A stretch of DNA of 64,000 nt, taken from the NCBI GenBank assembly GCA_019309045.1, contig JAFDGZ010000009.1:1-64000 (forward strand), read 5' to 3'. Shown here piece after piece: positions 9,239 to 17,412 of this stretch. Each line of letters opens with the position of its first letter. Position 1 is the first letter of the stretch. The notes under the pieces are model-generated. The model was not told the DNA's origin, did no database searches, and saw only the letters and a list, made by a program, of their open reading frames with translations. This DNA comes from Deltaproteobacteria bacterium (lineage in GTDB: Bacteria > Desulfobacterota > Syntrophobacteria > BM002). The translations under genes and the position numbers were made by a program.

Positions 9239-10360
9239 ATGAGAATTGTGCCAGTAGAGAACCGCCGTCAGCAACAGCAGTTCATCAGACTGCCCTGGAG
9301 CATCTATGCAGATGATCCTGCCTGGATCCCTCCTCTGCTGCTGGAACGGCGGCAGCAACTCTCTCCAAAGAATCCCTATTTTGACCATGCTAGATACTGT
9401 TCCTGGCTGGCCTACTCGGGTGACAGGCCGGTGGGCCGCATCAGCGCTCAGGTTGACCACCTGTACCAGGAGCGCTACGGAGATGCCACCGGGTTTTTTG
9501 GCCTGCTGGAGGCAGAGGACCGGGAGGAACTTTTCCAGAATCTGCTGGACACCGCGGCACGGTGGCTGCGAGAACAGGGGATGCATCGTGTGCTTGGTCC
9601 GTTCAATCTTTCCATAAACCAGGAATGTGGCCTGCTGGTAAGTGGCTTCCATCTGCCCCCTTCGATAATGATGGGGCATGCGAAACCTTACTATGCGGTT
9701 AGAATTGAGGAGCAAGGCTACCAGGGAGTGAAAGATTTGTTGGCTTACCGCATCGGCATTGACTTCCAGATGTCTTCCTCCATGCGGGCCGTCATGAACA
9801 GAGCGGCAAAACGGGTGCAGATCAGGAAATTGGATAGAGCCAATTTCCATCGAGATCTACGCATCATCCAGGACATATTTGAAGACGCCTGGTCGCAAAA
9901 CTGGGGTTTTGTGCCATTTACTGAGGAGGAGTTCAATCACCTGGGACAGCTGCTGCGGTTTCTGGTGTACGATGATTTCGTACAAATTGCCGAAGTGGAC
10001 GGCTCCCCTGCCGCCATGATTGTGGGATTTCCAAATTTTAATGAAATCATCTATGATCTGAACGGCAAACTCCTGCCATGGGGCTGGCTCAAATTGTTGT
10101 ATCGTTTAAAAAGGCGTCCCCCAGTAACCGCACGTGTTGCTCTCATGGGGGTGCGTCGCAGGTACCACAAGAGTTTGTTGGGAGGGGCACTAGCTTTGCT
10201 GGTTATAGATGCTGTCAGAACAGTGGGTTTGCGGCGGGGCATAAAAGAGGTGGAACTGTCCTGGATTCTGGAGGATAATACCAATACGCGCAGCGTGATC
10301 GAGGCATTGGGAGGTACGGTGTACAAGAGGTACCGTATTTATGGAAAAGAGATAGATTGA
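9239..10360 (+). CDS. bcerS: GNAT-fold N-acyltransferase resembling bacterial ceramide synthase
   Basis: A 373-aa protein of the large GNAT-like family with the conserved run DPAWIPPLLLERR, NPYFDHA, PVGRISAQVDHLY, GFFGLLEAED, GPFNLSINQECG, MMGHAKPYY and a C-terminal GNAT-like half. In Caulobacter the enzyme that N-acylates the sphingoid base is a GNAT-fold protein encoded by the sphingolipid cluster, and this gene stands divergently beside spt, ACP, cerR and the acyl-AMP ligase, so a ceramide synthase role is likely. That assignment rests on family resemblance plus context; the same fold occurs in proteins of unknown function elsewhere. The start at ATG 9239 has GAGGT seven bases upstream. 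Confidence 0.65.
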   Translation: MRIVPVENRRQQQQFIRLPWSIYADDPAWIPPLLLERRQQLSPKNPYFDHARYCSWLAYSGDRPVGRISAQVDHLYQERYGDATGFFGLLEAEDREELFQNLLDTAARWLREQGMHRVLGPFNLSINQECGLLVSGFHLPPSIMMGHAKPYYAVRIEEQGYQGVKDLLAYRIGIDFQMSSSMRAVMNRAAKRVQIRKLDRANFHRDLRIIQDIFEDAWSQNWGFVPFTEEEFNHLGQLLRFLVYDDFVQIAEVDGSPAAMIVGFPNFNEIIYDLNGKLLPWGWLKLLYRLKRRPPVTARVALMGVRRRYHKSLLGGALALLVIDAVRTVGLRRGIKEVELSWILEDNTNTRSVIEALGGTVYKRYRIYGKEID

Positions 10361-10505
10361 TGTCGCTATTGCCAGGCTCTCGGATGACACCTCCATCACT
10401 GCCTTGACGCCGTACAGTTCCACATGATATTGGCGGCAAAGTTTGCCGCCTGTACCTGGCCAAAGAAAGACTGCCACAACAATCTGGCATGGAGATCATG
10501 AGACC

Positions 10506-11327
10506 ATGAGCAGGAAGACAGACACAGGGGCCATGGCTTGTTCACGGTTTACGGCAGTGGTACTCGCGGCCGACCGTGGGGCAGACGATCCTGTGGCCAG
10601 GGCTGCTGGCGTATGTTGCAAGTCCTTGACGCCCATAGGCGACAGGGCAATGGTGCTGCATGTTGTCGATGCCCTGCGGGCTGCGCGGGAGGTGCGGCAG
10701 ATAATTTTGTGCGGCCCACCTCGAGAGACCATTGCCAGAGACAGAGAGTTGTCAACCCTGGTCTCCTCAGGAGAGGTGAGATGGATTGCCAACCGGGAGA
10801 CGCCGAGTACGAGCACGCACCATGTGCTGGCCACGCTGTCTGATGATCTTCCCGTGCTGGTCACCACCTCCGACCACGCCCTGTTGAACTCTCATATGGT
10901 GGACCACTTCTGTACTGAAGCACGCAGATCTGGGTGTGATGTGGTTGCCGGTGTAGCCGCACACCATGAGGTCCAGGCAGCCTATCCTGAGACAAAGAGA
11001 ACGGCCATCAGGCTGCAGGATGGGGCCTATTGCGGCTGCAATCTCTTTGCCTTTCTTACTGGTGTCGGCCGCAGGGCAGCCTCTCATTGGAAGACCGTGG
11101 AAAAGAAACGGAAGAAGCCCCTACATCTTGTGAGTAGTTTTGGCCCGCTGACCCTGCTCCGATTTGCCCTGGGAAAACTCACCTCACAAGAAGCGCTCAG
11201 CAGGGTTTCCCGGAAGTTTGGTCTCAGAGCAGGAATAGTGCTGCTGCCCTTCCCAGAGGCGGCAATCGATGTGGATACTCCCAGTGATTGGCAGCTAGTG
11301 CAGAGGATTGTCGCCGGCCGCTCATGA
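10506..11327 (+). CDS. MobA-like nucleotidyltransferase (NTP transferase domain)
   Basis: A 273-aa protein with a MobA/GlmU-type nucleotide transferase fold: FTAVVLAADRGADDP at the N-terminus, KSLTPIGDRAMVLHVVDAL with the usual Lys, VLVTTSDHALL in the metal/NTP region, and a C-terminal IDVDTPSDW motif typical of sugar or alcohol nucleotidyltransferases. The glycine-rich G-x-G loop is altered (AADRGADDP). It follows the ceramide-synthase-like gene on the same strand and is near the lipid kinase, so it may activate a head-group precursor as an NDP or CDP derivative. It is not likely to serve molybdenum cofactor synthesis, because no Mo-cofactor genes are near. The exact substrate is unknown. 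Confidence 0.7.
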   Translation: MSRKTDTGAMACSRFTAVVLAADRGADDPVARAAGVCCKSLTPIGDRAMVLHVVDALRAAREVRQIILCGPPRETIARDRELSTLVSSGEVRWIANRETPSTSTHHVLATLSDDLPVLVTTSDHALLNSHMVDHFCTEARRSGCDVVAGVAAHHEVQAAYPETKRTAIRLQDGAYCGCNLFAFLTGVGRRAASHWKTVEKKRKKPLHLVSSFGPLTLLRFALGKLTSQEALSRVSRKFGLRAGIVLLPFPEAAIDVDTPSDWQLVQRIVAGRS

Positions 11328-11419
11328 ACAAGGGCAAACTCTTTATATCTTATCCTGCCGGGGGAAAATCTGCGCAGAAAATATCCACTGCTTCACCAAC
11401 AAGGGCCGCTGCGGCAACA

Positions 11420-12430
11420 CTACAGGCGGCAGATATGGAAACACCTTTCGCCGGCGCTGGAGAAGCGTCCTGTATCCGGGCGGTAGCTTCGGCTGGAAAC
11501 TTTCACTTGCCAACCGGCTGGTAATTGTCTGAGGTAAATTACATGGTATTCTGCCTGTCGCCTGGGTTTGTTGCTGACTGCAGAAGCCGAAGAAACGCCG
11601 ACGACTGGCAGTTCACCCACATCTGTCTCTATGGAGGTAGCTACCGTACGGTGAACATGGCCATGCAGGAGCAGTTCGGCTCCTCCTTGGCAGAGCACGC
11701 CAAGCAGGGCCGCCCCGTCCGTGAGTCGCTTGCGCCAGCCCACCAGATGCTGCAGAGGTGGGTGATGAATCAAGACTATTCTAAATAAACCAGCCTTGCC
11801 AGTGTCCTGCAAAATATCTTTCAATCTTGCCAGCTGCCTGCCCCCAACACTACCGGTGGCCAGAAAGGGACGACTCGGGCACGCCGTGGAAACTCCAATC
11901 AAAGCGACGCTGCCTCGCAGGCGGAGGCTGGGGAAAAATTCATCACCAGCCTCGTTGTTGTTCTGCCTGCTGGGGGTTGCTGCGGCATCAGAGACCATAT
12001 ACTCCTGCCAACAGGCAAGACTCTGTGGCCAGGCAGTGGAGACGTAACAGTCGTGGTTGCCGGGAACAACAGTGACATCTGCGGGTGCTCCCAGTGAGCA
12101 GAGCCACTGTCTGGCCTGCTCGAATTCATGCGGTAGAGCCAGATTGGTCAGGTCTCCGGTAATTGCCACATGGTCTGGTCTGATCATCTGGAGATCCTGG
12201 CGCATGGCCAGAAGCACCTCTCGTCTGTGTTCAAAACGTCTGCGTCGCCACCAGCTCAAGTAGCCCAGCAGCCGCTTGTTCAACAGTTGTTTGAGATGCA
12301 GCCCTTCAGGTGAAGACAGGTGAGGATCAGAGAGATGTGCCAGCACAAAAGCGTGCTGGTCCGCCACAGAGGCATCTGCTGAGTTGCAATACATGGACTT
12401 GCTTGACTGCAGGTGCTTTACAGAAGCCAT
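11420..12430 (-). CDS. Calcineurin-type metallophosphoesterase
   Basis: A protein of about 336 aa with the full dimetal phosphoesterase signature: SDPHL (Asp 35, His 37), GDLTN (Asp 93), GNHD (about 124-127), IHHPPLQH and GHVHR. Such enzymes hydrolyse phosphomonoesters or diesters, including lipid-linked substrates such as UDP-diacylglucosamine. It converges with the nucleotidyltransferase gene and diverges from the lipid kinase gene, with only about 86 bases to the latter start, so a role in trimming a phosphorylated lipid or head group is plausible. There is no signal peptide. The start is uncertain; the ATG at 12430 lacks a clear RBS, and an ATG 12 codons later or a TTG at 12478 are alternatives. 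Confidence 0.8.
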   Translation of the reverse strand: MASVKHLQSSKSMYCNSADASVADQHAFVLAHLSDPHLSSPEGLHLKQLLNKRLLGYLSWWRRRRFEHRREVLLAMRQDLQMIRPDHVAITGDLTNLALPHEFEQARQWLCSLGAPADVTVVPGNHDCYVSTAWPQSLACWQEYMVSDAAATPSRQNNNEAGDEFFPSLRLRGSVALIGVSTACPSRPFLATGSVGGRQLARLKDILQDTGKAGLFRIVLIHHPPLQHLVGWRKRLTDGAALLGVLCQGGAELLLHGHVHRTVATSIETDVGELPVVGVSSASAVSNKPRRQAEYHVIYLRQLPAGWQVKVSSRSYRPDTGRFSSAGERCFHICRL

Positions 12431-12516
12431 GGTGGCACTATACAATAGCTGCCACTGTTTGGCTATCCGTGCTTTCAAAATGGCTATGCCGACCCAGGGC
12501 CACAGAGGGCATTTTC

Positions 12517-13653
12517 ATGCCGAGGGCGGACCGCATCAGAGGCAGTTGCCGCTGGCATCTCAGTGATGCGAACCGGTATGCCTGCAAGGTTGACAACGTG
12601 ACGAATAGACCCGGGACGATCGACGCTGTAGACAGGGTCGCAACTTTGGCCGCGCCAGTTGAAGCTGCTGTCTCTCCGCAGCTGGCAAAAGGGCCACTGA
12701 GGGTGGGAGTTCTCAGTAATCCTCTCAGTGGGGGCAACAGCGGGGGGCTAGAAAAGGTACAGCGAATTCTGGCAGAATGTCCGCATGCTGTTCACCGGAC
12801 AGCACACTCGCCTGTTGGCATTGCTGCTGCCCTGGCCGAGTTGTCTCGAGAACAGGTGGACATGGTGGCCATCAATGGTGGAGACGGCACCATCCAGGCG
12901 GTTCTGACCGCGCTTTTCAACCAGCAATTGTTTGACCACTTTCCTCTCCTGGCAGTTTTGCGTGCGGGTACCGACAGCATCATTGCCAGAGACGTGGGTT
13001 TGAGAGGTTCACGTGATCGGGCCCTGAAAGTACTTCTCAACTGGGCCAATACCAGGGCTGGCCATGCCGAGCTCATCCAGCGGACGGTCATGCGGCTGGA
13101 TGGTACAGGCAAGAGATCACCTCTATATGGCTTCATCTTTGGCGCAGCCTCCATATACCAGGGCATCTTGTTTTGTCACCGGCAGGTATATCGGCTGGGA
13201 CTTCATGGCGAGATTGCTCCCAGCCTGACGCTGGTTCGCTTTCTCTTGGCACTTGCCAGCAGAGGCAGAAATTATCTGGCTGCGGAACCCATGCGCTTGC
13301 GGCTCGACAGAGGCCCTGCCACGGAGCAAGATTACGTCTTTCTGCTGGTAACCACGCTGGAACGGCTGTTTTTGGGCATGCGGCCCTTCTGGGGCGAGGA
13401 AAAGGCGCCGCTTCACTATACTGCTGTTGCCTCCCAGTACCGTCACCTTGCCTCTGCCCTGCCAGCAATCATTCGGGGCAGGAAAGGCCGGTATGGCAGG
13501 GCAGATTGCGGCTATTTCAGCCACAATGTCCATGAGATAGAATTATGTTTCGCCGGAGGGTTTACCGTTGATGGCGAACTTTATCAACCGGCTTGCAGCC
13601 GCAGATCTATAGTCATTAAAGAGGGCGGCCAGGTGTTTTTCCTGCAGTTATGA
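12517..13653 (+). CDS. Diacylglycerol-kinase-family lipid kinase (candidate ceramide or sphingoid-base kinase)
   Basis: A 378-aa protein whose residues from about 60 onward form a diacylglycerol kinase catalytic domain: VGVLSNPLSGGNSGG, the nucleotide loop INGGDGTIQAVL (about 119-130), and a C-terminal half with FTVDGELY. Family members phosphorylate diacylglycerol, ceramide or long-chain bases. The sphingolipid neighbours suggest ceramide or sphinganine as the substrate; a kinase of this family makes ceramide phosphate in Caulobacter. One departure is AGTDSII where many members have GTxND (Asn replaced by Ser). The start at ATG 12517 has GAGGG eight bases upstream. Its stop overlaps the next start by four bases (ATGA), so the two are coupled. 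Confidence 0.82.
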   Translation: MPRADRIRGSCRWHLSDANRYACKVDNVTNRPGTIDAVDRVATLAAPVEAAVSPQLAKGPLRVGVLSNPLSGGNSGGLEKVQRILAECPHAVHRTAHSPVGIAAALAELSREQVDMVAINGGDGTIQAVLTALFNQQLFDHFPLLAVLRAGTDSIIARDVGLRGSRDRALKVLLNWANTRAGHAELIQRTVMRLDGTGKRSPLYGFIFGAASIYQGILFCHRQVYRLGLHGEIAPSLTLVRFLLALASRGRNYLAAEPMRLRLDRGPATEQDYVFLLVTTLERLFLGMRPFWGEEKAPLHYTAVASQYRHLASALPAIIRGRKGRYGRADCGYFSHNVHEIELCFAGGFTVDGELYQPACSRRSIVIKEGGQVFFLQL

Positions 13654-14609
13654 ATACGGCAATCACTGGTCAACTTGTCTCTGTCATCGAAGGACATTCT
13701 CTTCGAGAGGTTCCACCTGGGACTGCTGTTCTTGCCAGCAAGCTGCTCGAGCGCTATGGTGCAACTGTTCAGGCAATTCTTTTTTACGGCTCTTCTCTGC
13801 GTACTGGCGACGAAACAGACAGTATTGTCGACCTGTACGTCCTGGTTGATGACTACTACAGCGCCTATGGGAGCTGGCTGCAAGCCACGCTGAACAGGCT
13901 GCTTCCTCCGAACGTCTTCTATATGCAGGCATGTACGGAAAGAGGAGTAGTTCGAGCCAAATACGGCGTTCTCTCCCTGGAAGATTTCCGGCGCGGCACC
14001 TCATTTGCCTGGTTTCACTCCTATATATGGGGCAGGTTTGCCCAGCCTGCAGCCATCCTCTACAGCAAGAATCAAGAGGTCATGGCAGAGATCCATGCTG
14101 CCCAGGCACAGGCTGTGGTTACCTTCATTAATCGGGTAGTGCCACAGATGGGCCAACACTTCACTGCGAGGCAACTGTGGGTTTGGGGACTGTCCCTGAG
14201 TTATGGGGCGGAGCTGCGGGCAGAGAAACCGCAGAGTCTAGGACGGCTGTATGATTGTGCTCCGGACTACTATGAGACAATTACCCATATCGTGTTGAGC
14301 TCACTGCCTTACGCCGTGGAAGCGAGAAACACGAACACCACTGTCGACTATGCCGCCCTGGTGCCGCCCTGGATGCAGCGTCGGAATCGACTTGCCTGGA
14401 TTCTGCGAACTTTTCAGGGGAAGATTCTCTCTGTACTGCGGCTATTGAAAGCAGCGTTTACATTTGAGGATGGACTCGAATACGTCTTGTGGAAGATTGA
14501 GAGGCATTCCGGAGTGAAGGTGGAAGTCTCCCGGAGGCTGCAGCAGCATCCCCTGCTGGCGGCGGCAGTTCTTTCCTGGCGCCTCTATCGTCGCAAAGCT
14601 TTTCGTTAG
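13650..14609 (+). CDS. Tam41/Mmp37-like phosphatidate (lipid phosphate) cytidylyltransferase
   Basis: A 319-aa protein with nucleotidyltransferase features of the Tam41 family of CDP-diacylglycerol synthases: AILFYGSSLR (residues 42-51), the acidic metal motif DSIVDLYVLVDD (57-68), and further on RAKYGVLSLEDF and WGRFAQPAAIL, which parallel the conserved KYG and GR-x-QKP segments of mitochondrial Tam41. Tam41 is unrelated to the integral-membrane CdsA enzyme. It overlaps the lipid kinase gene by four bases, so the likely substrate is the lipid phosphate made by that kinase; the product would then be a CDP-activated lipid. If the kinase acts on ceramide this would be CDP-ceramide, which is an inference. 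No transmembrane segment is evident. Confidence 0.72.
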   Translation: MNTAITGQLVSVIEGHSLREVPPGTAVLASKLLERYGATVQAILFYGSSLRTGDETDSIVDLYVLVDDYYSAYGSWLQATLNRLLPPNVFYMQACTERGVVRAKYGVLSLEDFRRGTSFAWFHSYIWGRFAQPAAILYSKNQEVMAEIHAAQAQAVVTFINRVVPQMGQHFTARQLWVWGLSLSYGAELRAEKPQSLGRLYDCAPDYYETITHIVLSSLPYAVEARNTNTTVDYAALVPPWMQRRNRLAWILRTFQGKILSVLRLLKAAFTFEDGLEYVLWKIERHSGVKVEVSRRLQQHPLLAAAVLSWRLYRRKAFR

Positions 14610-14808
14610 GGTGCGCCAGCAGGCGGAGATCTGCGCCCGCCAAGGCCACACGATACTGTGCACCACCAGGGGGTCTCAGAGAGCAGGACTCAAAAGGCTG
14701 CTGCTGGCACCTGCCAACAAGGCCGGCACAAGGAGCCTCGACCGGTAGGTGGCCCGCTTCCCAGAGAGCCCTCACCTTTCCATCCAGGTAAGCAATTTTG
14801 CGATCAGG

Positions 14809-15990
14809 CTATTTGCCGGTCTTTGGCACGGTATTGACAAAGGTGCCGTAGTTGTTCATCTCTTCCAAGCGGCAGCTCCACACCAATTTACCATCGTGCA
14901 CCGTGATGTCTGGACAGCCGTCGCACATGTCCATGCTCTGCACATAGGCAGTACGCCAGAAGTTCAGGGGATTGCCAAGCATTTTTGCCAACACCCTGTG
15001 CATACTGTCTCTCATTTGCTTGTCGAGCAAACCGCCTACAATTGCGGCCAGCTTTCCATGAGACATACTCTTTGGCCTGGCATAGGAGAGGTATCTGCCG
15101 GTGAACAGATGGTTCATTGTCTGGACCAATTCGATGAATCTGGGTGAGACGTAGCCCAGTGTCTCGCCATTGAGAACTATTCTGTTGGCAAGAAGCCACT
15201 TGAAGGAATTGGGGTTTGCCGTGCCGTTCAAATAGGCGCACGGGCTGTAGAGGGGATCTGCCTCCCTGATTTTTTCAACTACATCTGCTGCCTTTAGAGG
15301 TCTGGCGCCGCCCCAGGCGGTTTCCTTGTAAGTTGCTTCGAGAGGAATTTTCTTGCCGTGAGCATAGAAGTCAAAATCCACGGCAAATTCCGGTGATCGA
15401 TAGAGAATAAACACTATAGTCTGGACGATATCCGCATGTTGTTCCGCCCAGGACACCATGCTCGGGACTTCATGCACCGTATTTTCTGACACCGTGGCAT
15501 TGAATGAACAGGCAAGTCCTCCCACCCGGGCTAACATCCGGGCATAGTGCAGCCGCAGATCATTGAGTTCCGTCTCTGTGGTGGCTGCCGTATCTGGCCG
15601 TCTCTGGCTGGTATCGATATGGAAAGTAAAGCCAAAGACGCCCGCCTCTTTGAGCTCCTTTAACAGGCTCTCATTGAGTGCCAGACCATTGGTATTGACA
15701 ATGGGCTTCCAGCCCATGTCTCTTACCATTCTTACCAGCTCCACAATGTGAGGATAGACCAGAGGATCTCCTCCTGCAATGCTCATACAGTCGCTCTTCC
15801 TGAGGCTCCTGAATACTTCGAGATCGGCACGCACTTCTGCCAGCGTCTTGTGGCCATGGCTGCCCGTATCCCGGTAGCAGCCCTCGCAACGCAGATTGCA
15901 CAATGTGGTCGGCTCCAGCCAGGAAATGCCATTATCGGCATAGTTCCAGGGTAACCGATAGTAGTCCAGATGATTGAGTTGAACGGCCAT
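14809..15990 (-). CDS. Radical SAM protein of unknown substrate
   Basis: A 393-aa radical SAM enzyme with the CNLRCEGC motif (Cys 31, 35, 38), MSIAGGDPLVYP and NTNGLALN, the usual 4Fe-4S/SAM core. The C-terminal part has several Cys, including MCDGCPD, but I cannot show a full SPASM auxiliary-cluster pattern. The ATG at 15990 has GAGGG in the stop region of the preceding 58-aa reading frame. It ends an apparent operon with KAS III, a YkgJ-like protein and a ferredoxin; the ferredoxin could supply its electrons. It converges on the lipid kinase/Tam41 operon. The substrate is unknown; a lipid or a small peptide are both possible. Confidence 0.85.
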   Translation of the reverse strand: MAVQLNHLDYYRLPWNYADNGISWLEPTTLCNLRCEGCYRDTGSHGHKTLAEVRADLEVFRSLRKSDCMSIAGGDPLVYPHIVELVRMVRDMGWKPIVNTNGLALNESLLKELKEAGVFGFTFHIDTSQRRPDTAATTETELNDLRLHYARMLARVGGLACSFNATVSENTVHEVPSMVSWAEQHADIVQTIVFILYRSPEFAVDFDFYAHGKKIPLEATYKETAWGGARPLKAADVVEKIREADPLYSPCAYLNGTANPNSFKWLLANRIVLNGETLGYVSPRFIELVQTMNHLFTGRYLSYARPKSMSHGKLAAIVGGLLDKQMRDSMHRVLAKMLGNPLNFWRTAYVQSMDMCDGCPDITVHDGKLVWSCRLEEMNNYGTFVNTVPKTGK

Positions 15991-16001
15991 TGCTTTATCC
16001 C

Positions 16002-16178
16002 TCACTGATCTATAGTGGGCTCGAGCAGATGCCCAGCAGCTCGAATTTTATAAGCAGCAGCAAGGCAGGCGCAATATGAGCATCCACTGGGCAGCGCACC
16101 GGTTGCCTGGCTGTCATTCTGCTTCACCATGGCACTAGCGGCTTGTGGGCAATGAACCTCCGATGTATCTGAGACCAT
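16002..16178 (-). CDS. Small Cys-containing peptide (58 aa) ahead of radical SAM gene
   Basis: A short frame with ATG at 16178, GAGG six bases upstream, and a stop 11 bases before the radical SAM start, so that the downstream RBS overlaps its stop codon. The predicted product has a single Cys near the N-terminus and a cluster GCSYCAC around residues 33-39, followed by an AAAYKIRAAGHL stretch. I do not recognise the family. Spacing and RBS support a real gene; length and lack of homology knowledge argue for caution. Being beside a radical SAM enzyme and a ferredoxin, it might be a small accessory protein or a peptide substrate. Confidence 0.45.
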   Translation of the reverse strand: MVSDTSEVHCPQAASAMVKQNDSQATGALPSGCSYCACLAAAYKIRAAGHLLEPTIDQ

Positions 16179-16305
16179 GATGTCCTCGAGCTGCCAGAGC
16201 CAGAACCTGGTATTAATCCAGGTCAAAAGGCAGCTATTTTGACCTACTGCCAGTTTCCTGTCAAGGCAAGAGTGACTATGATCAGGCCATAATGGGCGGA
16301 GCAGC

Positions 16306-16575
16306 CTATTTTTCTTGCCAGCATATGCAGTCTTCCGGGCAGATGTTGATTGCTTCCTGAACCTTCTCTTCCGGGTATTCTGCCAGCTGCACAACCTCTA
16401 TGTAGCCAGCACACTCGTGTAGATGAAATACTTCGGGACACACCGAGATGCAGCCGCCACAATAGCTGCAGTCGCTGAGATCTATGGCAGGCACTTTGGC
16501 CATTGGCTCTGCCCCGTACGCTGAAAGTTCTGCTTGTGGGCCGTGCAGGGCCTCAATCCAGTCGAGATATCTCAA
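16306..16575 (-). CDS. Single-cluster ferredoxin
   Basis: A ferredoxin-like protein of up to 89 aa. It has the motif CSYCGGCISVCPEVF and a distal INICPEDCI, which fits one 4Fe-4S cluster with leftover Cys residues. The frame opens at a TTG overlapping the TGA stop of the upstream gene (TTGA), consistent with coupling; an internal ATG at 16503 before KVPAIDLSDC is an alternative and would give a 65-aa ferredoxin of the usual length. The likely partner is the radical SAM enzyme encoded 300 bases downstream. Confidence 0.85.
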   Translation of the reverse strand: MRYLDWIEALHGPQAELSAYGAEPMAKVPAIDLSDCSYCGGCISVCPEVFHLHECAGYIEVVQLAEYPEEKVQEAINICPEDCICWQEK

Positions 16576-17330
16576 GAAATAGCCGCCTCGTCTATCCAGA
16601 GGTCAGGTAGAGTGTTGACCAGGCGGGCAACCCCAGACCTGTCTCCAGTGGCCACGACCTGCTGTACCAGAAGAAGCTTCTGCTGTACAGCCTCTGCGAA
16701 ACCCATGACCAGGGAGGTGCAGAGAAAACTGAAGTCGGCAAAGTAGCTGTTTCTGAACACCTGGTGCCATGGATTGAGCTGGCAGGAAAGTGCACCTACC
16801 AGTTCAGCTGTCTGGAGCAGCATTTCGTCTTCCACCACAGCGCCTCCCTCTGTTTCTACATTGGTACAGTATGGCAGCTGAAAGTCAATGACCTGTCTAG
16901 GCAGTGAAACTCCCAGAGAATGCCACTGGTGGCGCAAAAGGGATTTGGCTTGTCTGTCACTCGCCAGCTGCTGCTGATAGCATTGTTGAGACCACAGGCC
17001 GTAGGAGCGGCAGCCAAAAAACCTGTCTTCATAAATGACGCATTCCACCTCTTCCAGAAAGGGGCAGCTGGTGACTTCGAGAGGATTCATGAAAAAATAG
17101 CGATAGATCTTCCGGCAGATATCTCTTCTGCGCGGAGGTGCCAATTGCTCGAGCCGTTGCAGCACTTTCAGGGCCTCCACCAGGCTCACCTCTGGAAGCA
17201 AAGAACAGCACAAAGTTCGCCGCTTGCACCGCGTTCTAGGCAGCAAGGCGTAAACTTCGGCCAGGCCTCTCTGCTGCTCTCGAGAGTGTTCTCGCAAATA
17301 GTTCAATACCCTGTAAGATATTATCTGCAT
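16572..17330 (-). CDS. YkgJ-type cysteine-cluster protein
   Basis: About 252 aa, not assigned to a characterised function. The N-terminal half carries a spaced cysteine pattern: TRCKRRTLCCSL, then CPFLEEVECVIYEDRFFGCRSYG, which matches the YkgJ family pattern of a Cys pair, CPFL, C-x-IY and CR-x-Y, thought to bind zinc or an iron-sulphur cluster. A further Cys is in LPYCTNVE. The ATG at 17330 is preferred over a TTG four codons upstream. It lies between KAS III and the ferredoxin and overlaps the latter. A redox or metal role linked to the radical SAM enzyme is an inference from position only. Confidence 0.65.
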   Translation of the reverse strand: MQIISYRVLNYLREHSREQQRGLAEVYALLPRTRCKRRTLCCSLLPEVSLVEALKVLQRLEQLAPPRRRDICRKIYRYFFMNPLEVTSCPFLEEVECVIYEDRFFGCRSYGLWSQQCYQQQLASDRQAKSLLRHQWHSLGVSLPRQVIDFQLPYCTNVETEGGAVVEDEMLLQTAELVGALSCQLNPWHQVFRNSYFADFSFLCTSLVMGFAEAVQQKLLLVQQVVATGDRSGVARLVNTLPDLWIDEAAIS

Positions 17331-17412
17331 AATTCCAGCCAATCTGAGGCCTCCGGTCGAGCGCCTCTAGGGCTTGCGGCGGCCGGCCATAACCCATTTG
17401 ACGAAGCTTCTC

